64,000 bases of DNA, taken from positions 434,001 to 498,000 of the forward strand of contig NZ_FMTY01000001.1 in NCBI RefSeq assembly GCF_900100625.1, in the 5' to 3' direction. Each line of letters starts with the position of its first letter. The stretch's first letter is position 1. Positions 42,144 to 51,507 of the stretch are shown here, in pieces. A model generated the notes under the pieces. It ran no database searches. It saw only the letters and a list, made by a program, of their open reading frames with translations, and was not told the origin of the DNA. The DNA is from Flavobacterium saliperosum. Lineage in GTDB: Bacteria; Bacteroidota; Bacteroidia; Flavobacteriales; Flavobacteriaceae. A program made the position numbers and the translations under genes.

Positions 42144-43028
42144 ATGAAGTTAGCGATTTACGGACAAACCTATCAGCAAAACACCAAAGACATTATTGAT
42201 AGAATTTTGGCAGTGACCCAAAAACACAACGCAGAAGTGGTTTTTGAAGCTAATTATCACACCCTCTTGTTTGAGAACAATGTTTTTGAAAAAGAAATGA
42301 CCACTTTTTCAAACCACACCCAACTTAACGACAGTTTTGATTTTTTCATCAGTATTGGCGGTGACGGAACCATGTTGCGTGCGGCCACCTTCGTGAAGAG
42401 CAAAAACATTCCCATTGTAGGCATCAACGCCGGCCGACTGGGCTTTTTGGCCAATGTGCAACAGGAAGCCATCGAAAAATTACTGCCTTTTTTATTTGAA
42501 GGAAATTACAAACTATCGCAAAGAACCTTATTAAGTCTGGAATGTTACCCGGACCCTTGTGATATTTTCGACTTGAATTTTGCCTTAAATGAAATTACGG
42601 TTTCCCGAAAAGACACCACTTCGATGATTACCATTGAAACCTGTCTTAATGGCGAATACTTAACTTCCTTCTGGTCTGACGGATTGATAATTTCCACACC
42701 TACAGGCTCTACTGGCTACAACCTAAGCTGTGGCGGACCGGTTATCACACCGGAATCAAAATGTTTGGTGATTACCCCAATCGCCCCACACAATTTGAAT
42801 GTGCGTCCTTTGGTTATTTGCGATGAAACCGAAATAAAACTGAAAGTCTCCGGCCGTGAACCCCAGTTTCTGGTTTCGTTAGACTCCGGTACCAAAGCCA
42901 TCGACAACGAAAACGAAATTCACATCAAAAAAGCACCGTTTACCATTAACATGGTCGATTTTCCCGAAGAAGGTTTCCTGAAAACCCTGCGAAACAAATT
43001 ACTTTGGGGAGAAGACAAACGCAATTAG
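42144..43028 (+). CDS. nadK: NAD kinase
   Basis: A 294-residue kinase that makes NADP from NAD and ATP. The GGDGT motif is at residues 72-76, and PTGSTGYNLSCGGP (about 189-202) forms the NAD-binding loop. The start was set at ATG 42144, giving MKLAIYGQTY; the earlier TTG in frame is unlikely. Nothing clearly terminator-like lies in the 150 nt before the DUF6089 gene, which has its own -7 box. Confidence 0.96.
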   Translation: MKLAIYGQTYQQNTKDIIDRILAVTQKHNAEVVFEANYHTLLFENNVFEKEMTTFSNHTQLNDSFDFFISIGGDGTMLRAATFVKSKNIPIVGINAGRLGFLANVQQEAIEKLLPFLFEGNYKLSQRTLLSLECYPDPCDIFDLNFALNEITVSRKDTTSMITIETCLNGEYLTSFWSDGLIISTPTGSTGYNLSCGGPVITPESKCLVITPIAPHNLNVRPLVICDETEIKLKVSGREPQFLVSLDSGTKAIDNENEIHIKKAPFTINMVDFPEEGFLKTLRNKLLWGEDKRN

Positions 43029-43155
43029 ACAAATAAACCTTCCCCAAGCATACTATAAAGCCCACAAATCCCGTTAGGTAAAGATTATTTACAGTTTTAT
43101 TACTTTTAACCCTGTGAAAATCCGACAATAAAAGTGGTTTAGAAATCAATATTGT

Positions 43156-43163
43156 TATATTTG
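43156..43163 (+). promoter_or_regulatory. -7 box upstream of the DUF6089-uppS-bamA operon
   Basis: TATATTTG matches TAnnTTTG, 17 nt before the ATG at 43181. Confidence 0.6.
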
Positions 43164-43180
43164 CACACTATTTTAACAAA

Positions 43181-43864
43181 ATGAAGAGAATCTTTATAGC
43201 AATTTTCTTTTTCCTGACATGCATTACAACAAATGCCCAGATTAATGAATTGGGTGTTTTTTTGGGAGGAAGCAATTACATTGGCGATGTAGGTCCCACG
43301 ACATACATTGCCCCAAAGGATTTAAGCTTCGGTATTTTGTACAAATGGAACCGAAGTATACGGCATTCGTATCGGTTTTCGTATACTCAGGCAAAAATAA
43401 CCTCCAATGATTTGGATTCTGATGCCCCTGCCAGAGAAAAAAGAGGGTACCGTTTTGAGAATGAAATCAAGGAACTCGCTGCCGGCTTGGAGTTTAACTT
43501 TTTTGATTTCAACCTCCATGAAAGCGGTGTTTTGGTAACACCTTATGTACATACCGGATTGGTTTTTTTCCGTTATGACGAATTGTATGTATTAAATGGT
43601 CAGACAAAGATTGACGAAAGCAAATATTCTTTCGCCATCCCAATGACTTTAGGAATAAAAACACGCATTGCAGATAAATTCGTATTGGGTTTGGAAAGCG
43701 GCGTGAGATATAGTTTTACGGATAATTTAGACGGAAGCAATCCCAAAAAAACGGATTTTGCCCCTTTAAAATTTGGAAATTTAAACAGTAACGACTGGTA
43801 TGTTTTTACAGGGTTAACCTTAACCTATACCTTCGGACAAAACCCTTGTTACTGCGCAGAATAA
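43181..43864 (+). CDS. DUF6089 outer-membrane beta-barrel protein
   Basis: A 227-residue exported protein (signal MKRIFIAIFFFLTCITTNAQ) starting ELGVFLGGSNYIGDVGPTTYIAPKDLSFGILYKWNRS, with alternating amphipathic strands typical of small barrels. The C-terminus LTYTFGQNPCYCAE has a Cys pair after the last strand instead of a terminal aromatic. Its placement before uppS-bamA is conserved in Flavobacteriaceae, suggesting a role in envelope assembly. Exact function unknown. It heads a probable operon running to the second ompH gene. Confidence 0.8.
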   Translation: MKRIFIAIFFFLTCITTNAQINELGVFLGGSNYIGDVGPTTYIAPKDLSFGILYKWNRSIRHSYRFSYTQAKITSNDLDSDAPAREKRGYRFENEIKELAAGLEFNFFDFNLHESGVLVTPYVHTGLVFFRYDELYVLNGQTKIDESKYSFAIPMTLGIKTRIADKFVLGLESGVRYSFTDNLDGSNPKKTDFAPLKFGNLNSNDWYVFTGLTLTYTFGQNPCYCAE

Positions 43865-43865
43865 A

Positions 43866-44606
43866 ATGAGTTTGACAGAGAATATAAATAAGGATAATTT
43901 ACCCAAACACCTGGCTATCATCATGGATGGTAACGGTCGATGGGCAAAACAAAAAGGAATGCTTCGCGCTTTTGGCCACGAAAAAGGGACCAAATCGGTT
44001 CGTGTTGTGGTCGAAGAATGTGCGAAATTAGGCATCGAAAACCTTACCCTTTATGCTTTTTCCACCGAAAACTGGAATCGTCCCAAACTTGAGGTGGACA
44101 CTTTAATGAAGCTGTTGATTTCTTCCTTAAAAGGGGAACTCAAAACACTACAGAACAACGACATCCGTCTGAATTCCATAGGAAACCTGGACAACCTTCC
44201 GGCATCCGTAAAAAAAGAATTGACGGAAGTGATTGCCAAAACAAAAGACAACAAACGAATGACCTTAACGCTGGCCTTAAGCTACGGTTCCCGCGAGGAA
44301 ATCATAACTGCGGTTAAAAACATCAGCGATAAAGTTAAAAATAATATAATTTCAACTACTGATATTGATGAATCGATTATTAATCAGCATCTTTACACGC
44401 ATAATTTACCCGATGTAGATTTAGTGATTAGAACTAGTGGGGAGCACCGCATCAGCAACTTTTTGCTGTGGCAAATCGCTTACGCTGAGTTCTATTTTAC
44501 TGATGTGTTATGGCCTGACTTTAGAGAAAAAGATTTATACGATGCAATTATCAGTTATCAAAAAAGAGAACGAAGATTTGGAAAAACCAGTGAACAAATT
44601 AAATAA
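43866..44606 (+). CDS. uppS: Isoprenyl (undecaprenyl) diphosphate synthase
   Basis: A 246-residue cis-prenyltransferase making the C55 lipid carrier for peptidoglycan and glycans. The catalytic motif IIMDGNGRWAKQKG (D21) is intact, as are FSTENWNRP (about 69-77) and DLVIRTSGEHRISNFLLWQIAYAEFYF (about 188-214). It starts 1 nt after the DUF6089 stop and ends 7 nt before the bamA ATG, so all are translated from one message. Confidence 0.96.
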   Translation: MSLTENINKDNLPKHLAIIMDGNGRWAKQKGMLRAFGHEKGTKSVRVVVEECAKLGIENLTLYAFSTENWNRPKLEVDTLMKLLISSLKGELKTLQNNDIRLNSIGNLDNLPASVKKELTEVIAKTKDNKRMTLTLALSYGSREEIITAVKNISDKVKNNIISTTDIDESIINQHLYTHNLPDVDLVIRTSGEHRISNFLLWQIAYAEFYFTDVLWPDFREKDLYDAIISYQKRERRFGKTSEQIK

Positions 44607-44613
44607 TTTCAGA

Positions 44614-47280
44614 ATGTTTCAAAAAACTACAAAACTAGTTTTTGCTATTATATTTCTAGGAAGTATTTCCGCCGTAAATGCCCAAGACACCAATATTCCC
44701 GAAGCAGGAAAACAGTATATTCTCGCTAATGTAGATGTTACCGGTAAAATAACATACAATGAACAGACGGTAATTACCTTTGCCGGACTGGAAAAAGGCC
44801 AAAGCATTACCGTACCCGGAGACGAAATTAGTGGTGCCATTAAAAAACTATGGAAATTAGGACTTTTTAATGACATCAATTTTTATGTGGATAAGATTCA
44901 GAATGACAGCATTTATCTTGAACTGAACATCAATGAATTACCCAAACTTAAGGACGTGAAATTTCAGGGCGTTAAGAAAGGGAAAGTAGACGAATTGATT
45001 AAAGACAATGATCTTGTAAAAGACAAAGTCGTTAACGAAAACCTTCTGACAACCACTAAAAATTACATCGAAAACAAATACAAAAAAGACGGTTATTACA
45101 ACACCAAAGTAGTAATCAACACCATACCCGACTCTACCGAAAACAGAGTGAACATGGTAGTAAACGTGGATCGTGGCAAAAAAGTAAAGATTAAAAGCAT
45201 CGAATTCATAGGCAACTCCAAATTAAAAACCGGAAAGCTGAAACGCGCCATGGCCAACACCAAGAAAAAAGGGCTGCTGAACCCGATGCGTATCATAAAA
45301 TCCTCCAAATTCATTAAAGAAAAATACAATGAGGATTTGGTTGCGGTTGTAGACAAATACAAAGAGAACGGATTTCGTGATGCCCGAATTACCAATGAAA
45401 CGGTAACCTATAACGATAAGAAAAATACCGTTGCTATTAAAATCAACCTGGAAGAAGGACGAAAATATTATTTCGGTGACATTCGTTACCTGGGGAATAC
45501 CGTCTACAACAACCAGGCTTTGGATCAGATCTTAGGAATTAAAAAAGGCGACGTTTACAACGGAAAGCTACTTCAGGAACGCATTGCCGACAAAACAAAA
45601 CCGGATGGTGAGGATTTAACGAACCTCTACCAGAACAACGGTTACCTGTTCTCCAACATCAACGCGGTAGAAGTAAGAACTGCCAACGACACCATTGATT
45701 TCGAAATCAGAGTTACCGAAGGCCCTATCGCTTACTTTAACAATGTGACGGTTACCGGAAATGACAAAACCAATGACTATGTGATTTATCGTGAATTGCG
45801 TACGAAACCGGGTCAGAAATGGAGTAAAGACAATGTAATCCGAAGTATTCGTGAATTAGGCCAATTGGGTTTCTTTGACCCTGAGGCACTTAAACCGGAT
45901 GTGAAGCCAAATGGCGCCGATGGTACGGTTGACATCAATTATAACGTAGTTGAAAAAGGATCCAGCCAGGTGGAACTCCAAGGAGGTTACGGCGGTGGCG
46001 GTTTCATCGGAACGTTAGGTTTATCCTTCAATAACTTCTCTATCCGAAATATTTTAAACAAAGAAGCTTACAAACCTTTACCAATGGGGGATGGTCAAAA
46101 AATGTCATTGCGTTTACAAGGAAGTTCCTATTTCCAAACGTACAGTCTTTCCTTCTCAGAACCTTGGTTTGGAGGTAAAAAACCCGTAAGTTTTTCAACA
46201 TCAATATCACACAGTAAACAATTTTTATACAATTACTCCACCCGTGATGTAACCCGGGATCAGAGTTTTAACATTACCTCCTTATCGGTGGGTATAGCAA
46301 AAAAACTGACGGTGCCGGATGATTATTTCATCTTATCGCAATCGGTGGCCTTCCAGTACTACGATTTGAACAATTATTTTTCCGGATTATTCACCTTCGG
46401 TAACGGCGCTTCACGCAACCTTACCTACACCATTGGATTATCCCGAAACAGTAAAGGTTTCAACCCGATCTATCCAACCTACGGTTCGGAATTTACGGTT
46501 ACCGGTAAATTCACATTACCATATTCATTAATGAATGGAGTAGATTACAAAAATTTAGGTAACTTAGAGGAAAATAAACTTGTAACAACGGAAAATCAGC
46601 AAACCACTGACGGAACGTATGTACCGGCTGGGACCTACCTGGACGAAGAGGGTAATGCAGTTCCCGGCAACAACTATGAATTGGCTGCAGCCGATGCGTC
46701 GAAAGTGGATCAGAAACGATTTAACTGGCTGGAATATTATAAAATTAAGTTCAAGGCAGATTGGTACACCAAAGTGTATGAAAAATTAGTTTTACGATCA
46801 TTGGGTGAGTTTGGGTTCCTTGGAGCCTATAACAGCAATAGAGGTTTGGTTCCTTTTGAAAGATTTTATTTAGGTGGTGACGGATTGGCCAACTTCTCTA
46901 TGGACGGTCGTGAGATGATTCAGTTACGAGGATACCCGAATCAGTCCTTAGCCCCAATTATCGAGACTGGCCCTAAAAGAGGTCAACAAACGGGAGGAAC
47001 AATTTACAACAAGTTTTCATTGGAGTTACGTTACCCAATTTCATTGGCACAATCCGCTTCAATTTACGCGCTCACCTTCGTAGAAGGAGGTGCATCCTAC
47101 GATTCGTTTAAAGGATACAATCCGTTTGCTTTAAAACGATCCGCAGGATTTGGTTTGAGAGTATTTATGCCGGCATTCGGTTTATTAGGAATTGATTTTG
47201 CCCACGGATTTGATGCACTTCCCGGCGAAACCCAAAAAAGCGGATGGCAAACCCATTTCATCATTGGCCAACAATTTTAA
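44614..47280 (+). CDS. bamA: BamA, outer-membrane protein assembly factor
   Basis: An 888-residue Omp85 protein with a signal peptide (MFQKTTKLVFAIIFLGSISAVNAQ). Several POTRA domains fill residues about 30-430 (for example VDRGKKVKIKSIEFIGNSKLKTGKLKRAM and PIAYFNNVTVTGNDKTNDYVIYRELRTKPGQKWS). A C-terminal barrel follows, including FERFYLGGDGLANFSMDGREMIQLRGYPN and VRMF-like GLRVFMPAFGLLGIDFAHGFD, ending in Phe. The frame is open upstream inside uppS, but the ATG at 44614 begins the signal peptide and lies 7 nt after the uppS stop. It inserts barrel proteins into the outer membrane. Confidence 0.96.
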   Translation: MFQKTTKLVFAIIFLGSISAVNAQDTNIPEAGKQYILANVDVTGKITYNEQTVITFAGLEKGQSITVPGDEISGAIKKLWKLGLFNDINFYVDKIQNDSIYLELNINELPKLKDVKFQGVKKGKVDELIKDNDLVKDKVVNENLLTTTKNYIENKYKKDGYYNTKVVINTIPDSTENRVNMVVNVDRGKKVKIKSIEFIGNSKLKTGKLKRAMANTKKKGLLNPMRIIKSSKFIKEKYNEDLVAVVDKYKENGFRDARITNETVTYNDKKNTVAIKINLEEGRKYYFGDIRYLGNTVYNNQALDQILGIKKGDVYNGKLLQERIADKTKPDGEDLTNLYQNNGYLFSNINAVEVRTANDTIDFEIRVTEGPIAYFNNVTVTGNDKTNDYVIYRELRTKPGQKWSKDNVIRSIRELGQLGFFDPEALKPDVKPNGADGTVDINYNVVEKGSSQVELQGGYGGGGFIGTLGLSFNNFSIRNILNKEAYKPLPMGDGQKMSLRLQGSSYFQTYSLSFSEPWFGGKKPVSFSTSISHSKQFLYNYSTRDVTRDQSFNITSLSVGIAKKLTVPDDYFILSQSVAFQYYDLNNYFSGLFTFGNGASRNLTYTIGLSRNSKGFNPIYPTYGSEFTVTGKFTLPYSLMNGVDYKNLGNLEENKLVTTENQQTTDGTYVPAGTYLDEEGNAVPGNNYELAAADASKVDQKRFNWLEYYKIKFKADWYTKVYEKLVLRSLGEFGFLGAYNSNRGLVPFERFYLGGDGLANFSMDGREMIQLRGYPNQSLAPIIETGPKRGQQTGGTIYNKFSLELRYPISLAQSASIYALTFVEGGASYDSFKGYNPFALKRSAGFGLRVFMPAFGLLGIDFAHGFDALPGETQKSGWQTHFIIGQQF

Positions 47281-47318
47281 AGTTTGGCATGATAGTTGAA
47301 ATTAACTTTATCAACGTT

Positions 47319-48338
47319 ATGAGAAAACATTTTCTAATTGCAATTATTGCACTGACTTTTTCAGCAGCTCATGCCCAAGGAAAAGGGGTAAAAGTAGGTT
47401 ACATTGACATGGATTATATTCTGGAAAAAGCACCGGAATATGCCGAAGCAAAAAATCAGCTGGAACAGAAAGCGCAGGTTTGGAAACAGGAGATCGAGGT
47501 TAAGAAAACCGAAATCACCAAGCTTAAAGAAAATTTAAATACGGAAAAAGTTCTTTTAACGAAAGAATTAATTTCGGAGAGAGAAGAAGCTATCGCGTTC
47601 CTTGAAAAAGAATTATTGGATTATCAGCAAAAAAGGTTCGGCCCGAACGGCGATCTGATGATACAGAAAGCCACGTTGATTAAACCGATTCAGGATCAGG
47701 TTTTCAATACGGTTCAAGATATCGCGGAACGAATGAAATACGATTTCGTTTTCGACAAATCATCTGACATGACCATGCTTTTCGCAGCACAGCGTTTCGA
47801 CTTGAGCGACCGAGTTTTAAGAGAATTGACACGAGCTCAAAAGAAAGACCAATTATCTAAAAAGCAATTGAAAGACCAGGAAAAACAAGATGCCTTAGAT
47901 GATATGGCTGCTGAAAATCCGGACCAAATAGAACGACAGAAAAAAATTGACGAGAAAAAAGCCGCCAGAGAAAAACTCTTAGAAGAACGCAAACTGGCTG
48001 CCGCGGAAAAGAAAAAAGCAATGGAAGACCGAAGACAACAACTTCTGGAAGAGCGAAAAAATAAAAACAAGAAAAAAGAAGACCCTAAAACTGAAAAGTC
48101 AGACGATATCGTTCCGTTTAAAACAACAGACAAAAAAGCTTCCGATTCGACAGTAACAAACAAAAAAGCAGAAGCGGACGCTAAAAGAAAAACCGCTGCG
48201 GAAGAACGCCAAAAGCTGATTGACGAAAGAAAAAAAGTACTTGACGAAAGACGAAAAAAAATACTAGAAGACAGAGAAAAAGCTAAAAAAGAAAAAGAAG
48301 ACGCTCTGAAAAAGAAAACCGAGGAAAATAAAAATTAA
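47319..48338 (+). CDS. OmpH/Skp-family periplasmic chaperone with long charged tail
   Basis: A 339-residue exported protein (signal MRKHFLIAIIALTFSAAHAQ). Residues about 25-175 are the OmpH/Skp fold (VGYIDMDYILEKAPEYAEAKNQLEQKAQVWKQEIEV, long helices, DFVFDKSSDMTMLFA). Unlike normal Skp, about 160 further residues form a Lys/Glu/Arg-rich coiled-coil tail (EERQKLIDERKKVLDERRKKILEDREKAKK). The start at 47319 follows the bamA stop by 38 nt. It should hold unfolded barrel proteins for BamA; the tail's role is unknown. A normal-length paralogue follows. Confidence 0.9.
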   Translation: MRKHFLIAIIALTFSAAHAQGKGVKVGYIDMDYILEKAPEYAEAKNQLEQKAQVWKQEIEVKKTEITKLKENLNTEKVLLTKELISEREEAIAFLEKELLDYQQKRFGPNGDLMIQKATLIKPIQDQVFNTVQDIAERMKYDFVFDKSSDMTMLFAAQRFDLSDRVLRELTRAQKKDQLSKKQLKDQEKQDALDDMAAENPDQIERQKKIDEKKAAREKLLEERKLAAAEKKKAMEDRRQQLLEERKNKNKKKEDPKTEKSDDIVPFKTTDKKASDSTVTNKKAEADAKRKTAAEERQKLIDERKKVLDERRKKILEDREKAKKEKEDALKKKTEENKN

Positions 48339-48362
48339 AATCATTAACAACTATTTTAAACG

Positions 48363-48872
48363 ATGAAACAATTAAAAACTTTACTTATCGCTGCTGCACT
48401 GTTTATAGGTGCTAATCAAACCATTTCCGCTCAGGCAAAAGTGGCACACATTGATGTTCAGGAACTGATGACAACCATGCCGGAAATGAAAACCGCTCAG
48501 GCTCAGGTAAAAAAAATAAGCGAGACTTACGACAACGAATACAAAACCATGGTAACTGAGTACCAGAACAAAATGAAAAAATACGAATCGGAAGCTACCA
48601 CGGTAACCGAAGCTGTAAACGAAACCCGCGCTAAAGAAATGCAGGATATGGGTTCCCGTATTCAACAATACAGAGACACGGCACAAAAGGAATTACAGCA
48701 AAAAGAAATGGATCTTGTAAAACCAATTATGGACAAAGCAAGAGCCGCCATTCAAAAAGTAGCTAAAGGCAAAGGATACCAATATGTTTTGGATTCCACA
48801 AGCGGTAGCGGTGTTATCTTAGCCGATGGTCCGAACTTATTACCGGAAGTGAAAAAAGAATTAGGATTCTAA
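48363..48872 (+). CDS. OmpH/Skp-family periplasmic chaperone
   Basis: A 169-residue exported protein of standard Skp size: signal MKQLKTLLIAAALFIGANQTISAQ, then KVAHIDVQELMTTMPEMKTAQAQVKKISETYDNEY with two long tentacle helices (about 45-125) and the closing strand YQYVLDSTSGSGVILADG. It is a periplasmic holdase for outer-membrane proteins. It lies 24 nt after the longer paralogue, and a perfect-palindrome terminator follows. Confidence 0.92.
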   Translation: MKQLKTLLIAAALFIGANQTISAQAKVAHIDVQELMTTMPEMKTAQAQVKKISETYDNEYKTMVTEYQNKMKKYESEATTVTEAVNETRAKEMQDMGSRIQQYRDTAQKELQQKEMDLVKPIMDKARAAIQKVAKGKGYQYVLDSTSGSGVILADGPNLLPEVKKELGF

Positions 48873-48891
48873 TAAAGTTTTCTTAAATAGA

Positions 48892-48924
48892 AAAACTGCT
48901 CTAAATTTAGAGCAGTTTTTTTTT
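48892..48924 (+). terminator. Terminator of the uppS-bamA-ompH operon
   Basis: AAAACTGCTCTAAA / TTTAGAGCAGTTTT, a perfect 14-bp palindrome followed by T residues. Confidence 0.85.
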
Positions 48925-48931
48925 ACATTTG
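48924..48931 (+). promoter_or_regulatory. Possible -7 box of murI
   Basis: TACATTTG matches TAnnTTTG, but it ends only 4 nt before the murI ATG, so it would give a leaderless or nearly leaderless message. It also lies in the T-run of the preceding terminator. Confidence 0.35.
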
Positions 48932-48935
48932 TTTT

Positions 48936-49715
48936 ATGAGCAGTACAAAACCTATAGGCATCTTCGATTCCGGCATCGGTGGGACCTCCATATGGAAGGA
49001 AATACACCAGCTTCTTCCATACGAAAACACCATATACCTTGCAGACAGCAAAAACGCACCGTACGGACAAAAATCAAAAGAAGAAATCATTGCCCTGAGC
49101 AGCAAAAACACAGAGTTTCTTTTAAACCAAAACTGCAAGATGATAATTGTAGCCTGCAATACTGCTACAACAAATGCCATCAAGGAATTAAGAACAAAGT
49201 ACGATGTCCCGTTTATCGGCATAGAACCCGCCATCAAACCGGCAGCGAATCAAACCAAAACCGAAACCATCGGGATTTTAGCCACAAAAGGCACACTGAA
49301 CAGCGAACTCTTTAACCGCGCCGTAGAAACCTATTCCAATATAAAAATTGTGGAACAGGTAGGTTTTGGCCTGGTGCAACTCATCGAAGAAGGCAAAATG
49401 GAATCTGAAGAGATGACAACCTTACTGAACAGCTATCTGAACCCCATGATAGAAGCCAACATAGACTACCTGGTGTTAGGCTGCACACATTACCCCTATC
49501 TTATTCCTCAGATAAAAAAAATCATCCCAAATCATATTAAAATCATCGATTCGGGAGAAGCGGTGGCCAAACAAACCAAGAAAGTACTGGAAAAAAATAA
49601 TCTGCTTAATCTTTACGAACAAAAGAGCAAACAGATTTTTTATACGAACAGCGATTCCAAAGTTTTAAAGCAAATACTTGGTTTCTCCGAAAATGTCTAT
49701 GAAAAAGAGTTTTAA
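48936..49715 (+). CDS. murI: Glutamate racemase
   Basis: A 259-residue racemase supplying D-glutamate for peptidoglycan. The two catalytic cysteines are C74 (IVACNTATTN) and C183 (LGCTHYPYL); the N-terminal FDSGIGGTS (10-18) is diagnostic. The ATG at 48936 is required by homology (PIGIFDSG begins at residue 6) although a -7 box lies almost on top of it. The gene overlaps the convergent gamma carbonic anhydrase gene by 4 nt. Confidence 0.96.
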   Translation: MSSTKPIGIFDSGIGGTSIWKEIHQLLPYENTIYLADSKNAPYGQKSKEEIIALSSKNTEFLLNQNCKMIIVACNTATTNAIKELRTKYDVPFIGIEPAIKPAANQTKTETIGILATKGTLNSELFNRAVETYSNIKIVEQVGFGLVQLIEEGKMESEEMTTLLNSYLNPMIEANIDYLVLGCTHYPYLIPQIKKIIPNHIKIIDSGEAVAKQTKKVLEKNNLLNLYEQKSKQIFYTNSDSKVLKQILGFSENVYEKEF

Positions 49716-50230
49716 TCTTCCTTAAACCAACCGGAATACATCACATAATTATTTGAAATACGCTCAATCTCACCTGCAAAATCAGAAGCATTGATATCTT
49801 TCACCTTCTTAGCCGGAATCCCGGCGTATATGGTTCCTGATTCGACGGTGGTATTTTGTGTGACCACGGAACCCGCTGCTACAATCGAATTGCTTTCGAT
49901 TACGCAATTATCCATCACAATGGACCCCATGCCAATCAGTACATTATCATGTACCGTACAACCGTGAACAATGGCATTATGACCTATCGAAACATTGTTA
50001 CCGATAACCGTAGGGTGCTTTTGGTACGTACAGTGAATGATAGCACCATCCTGAATATTAACCTTATTCCCGATTTTGATAAAATGAACATCTCCGCGAA
50101 CCACCGCGTTAAACCAAACACTACAGGATGTACCGAAAGACACATCACCAACAATAGTAGCATTTTCAGCTACATAACAATCCTCGGGTATTTGAGGATA
50201 CTTTCCTTTAACTTCTTTAATCAATGCCAT
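49712..50230 (-). CDS. Gamma-class carbonic anhydrase family protein
   Basis: A 172-residue left-handed beta-helix protein built of hexapeptide repeats. The three zinc-binding histidines of the gamma class are in place: H66 (IIHCTYQ), H84 and H89 (SIGHNAIVHG). The Arg/Asp pair in VVRGDVHFIKIG (45-56) and Q60/D61 also match. Members interconvert CO2 and bicarbonate or serve as acyltransferase-like scaffolds; activity is not assured. It overlaps murI tail to tail. Confidence 0.9.
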   Translation of the reverse strand: MALIKEVKGKYPQIPEDCYVAENATIVGDVSFGTSCSVWFNAVVRGDVHFIKIGNKVNIQDGAIIHCTYQKHPTVIGNNVSIGHNAIVHGCTVHDNVLIGMGSIVMDNCVIESNSIVAAGSVVTQNTTVESGTIYAGIPAKKVKDINASDFAGEIERISNNYVMYSGWFKED

Positions 50231-50238
50231 AAATAATC

Positions 50239-50264
50239 AAAAAAAAGTCCCGATAAATCGGGAC
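50239..50264 (-). terminator. Terminator of the porP-like gene
   Basis: GTCCCGA / TCGGGAC stem with a 4-nt loop and, on the minus strand, a run of seven or more T, 14 nt past the gene's stop. Confidence 0.85.
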
Positions 50265-50278
50265 AAATTAATTTTAAA

Positions 50279-51283
50279 TTAATTAACTGCAGGACAGTTA
50301 CAATGGTAAGGTTCTCTCTTACAATTGAAATTGAATCCTAAAGTAATCTGATGGAAACCACTATTGTCAAACTTAACAGCCCCTGTTAAATAGGAATAAG
50401 TATAGGCCGCCATAAAATTTTTATAATTTATACCCACAATTGGAGTAATATATTGTAACGTCTGATCCTTAACCGCACCGCCTTCTGCATATTGTGTTGC
50501 ATCGAAACTTCTTCTATAGGATAAACCACCCCATATTTTTCCGAACTCTTCCATCGTTTTATAAACTTTCAGGTTAACATCAATGGATTTTTCTTTTGTT
50601 TTTTGAGTCGATTGAAACATAAAAGAAGGCTCCCATAAAAGACCGTCTTCTTTACCGAAAGTATACCCGGCAGACCAAAGGAATTTCCTTAAGTTATCAT
50701 CTTCAAACTCCGTATAAATTTTACGTCTCGTCTCTACGGCATTCTTAACAGTAACATGCGTATAGAAATCAACCAAATGATAAGACATTCCGATATCCAC
50801 ATTAAAATAAGAATATTTTTGTTTGATTGTACCGTCAACGATTGGGTCAAATGTAGGTTCAAATTGCGTTTCATCTAAGACACTCTGGATAATACCAACA
50901 TTCGCTCCGAACGAAAGCATGTTCAAATCATCATTCCCCTGCGAAAAACGAATGTGGTGCGCATAGGTAATTTTTGCTCCCTTTTGGGAATGATACCCGT
51001 TACGGTCATTAAAAGCAATCGCTCCAAAAGCAGAACTTCCTTCATCTCCTAAAGCCGTATTGAAACTTAACGTTTGCAATCTCGGCGCATCCGCCTGACC
51101 AAACCATTGCTGACGCGCTGTTAACCTAACTTTTGCACAGTTAGCGGCACCCGCCATAGAGGGATGGATTAGATAATAGTTGTCGGACAAATAATCCGAA
51201 TAAACCGCAACACCCTCCTGAGAGAATGAAAGCTGGGTCAAAAAGAAAGCTAAAAGTAAAAAGCGCTTTTTAAGTATATTCAT
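50279..51283 (-). CDS. PorP/SprF family type IX secretion-associated outer-membrane protein
   Basis: A 334-residue exported beta-barrel (signal up to about SQEGVAVYSDYLSDNYYLIHPSMAGAANCAKVRLTARQQW). The segment YYLIHPSMAGAANC...RQQWFGQADAP is the PorP/SprF signature, and FGAIAFNDRNGYHSQKGAKITYAHHI is typical of the family. PorP/SprF proteins help attach or secrete partner proteins such as SprB-like adhesins through the type IX system. No large adhesin gene is adjacent, so the partner is elsewhere. The C-terminus is Cys-rich (CKREPYHCNC). About 225 nt of AT-rich DNA separate it from the divergent Nfu gene. Confidence 0.9.
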   Translation of the reverse strand: MNILKKRFLLLAFFLTQLSFSQEGVAVYSDYLSDNYYLIHPSMAGAANCAKVRLTARQQWFGQADAPRLQTLSFNTALGDEGSSAFGAIAFNDRNGYHSQKGAKITYAHHIRFSQGNDDLNMLSFGANVGIIQSVLDETQFEPTFDPIVDGTIKQKYSYFNVDIGMSYHLVDFYTHVTVKNAVETRRKIYTEFEDDNLRKFLWSAGYTFGKEDGLLWEPSFMFQSTQKTKEKSIDVNLKVYKTMEEFGKIWGGLSYRRSFDATQYAEGGAVKDQTLQYITPIVGINYKNFMAAYTYSYLTGAVKFDNSGFHQITLGFNFNCKREPYHCNCPAVN

Positions 51284-51481
51284 AATTCCTTTTTATTGAA
51301 AAACAGACTCCTTAGTTGAAAAATAACCGTTATTATTCAAACTCACCAAATATATAAATTTTTGAATAAGAAAAACAACTGTAAGACAATATTGTACAAT
51401 TAAATTTTAAAAAAAACTTATTATTGTGTTAATTTTTTCTTTAAAAAGTCAAATATACTTATTCATAGGATATAACTTCAT

Positions 51482-51489
51482 TAAATTTG
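51482..51489 (+). promoter_or_regulatory. -7 box of the Nfu gene
   Basis: TAAATTTG matches TAnnTTTG, 18 nt before the ATG at 51508. The rest of 51284-51481 is AT-rich and otherwise featureless. Confidence 0.6.
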
Positions 51490-51507
51490 CAAAAAATCAC
51501 AAAAACA

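Noticed and set aside
44437..44613. Longer start for BamA within uppS
   Set aside because: The added residues are uppS in another frame; the ATG at 44614 begins a proper signal peptide 7 nt after the uppS stop.
49856..50236. Plus-strand frame antisense to the gamma carbonic anhydrase gene
   Set aside because: Translation is Ile/Asn/His-rich from the hexapeptide repeats read in reverse; no start context.
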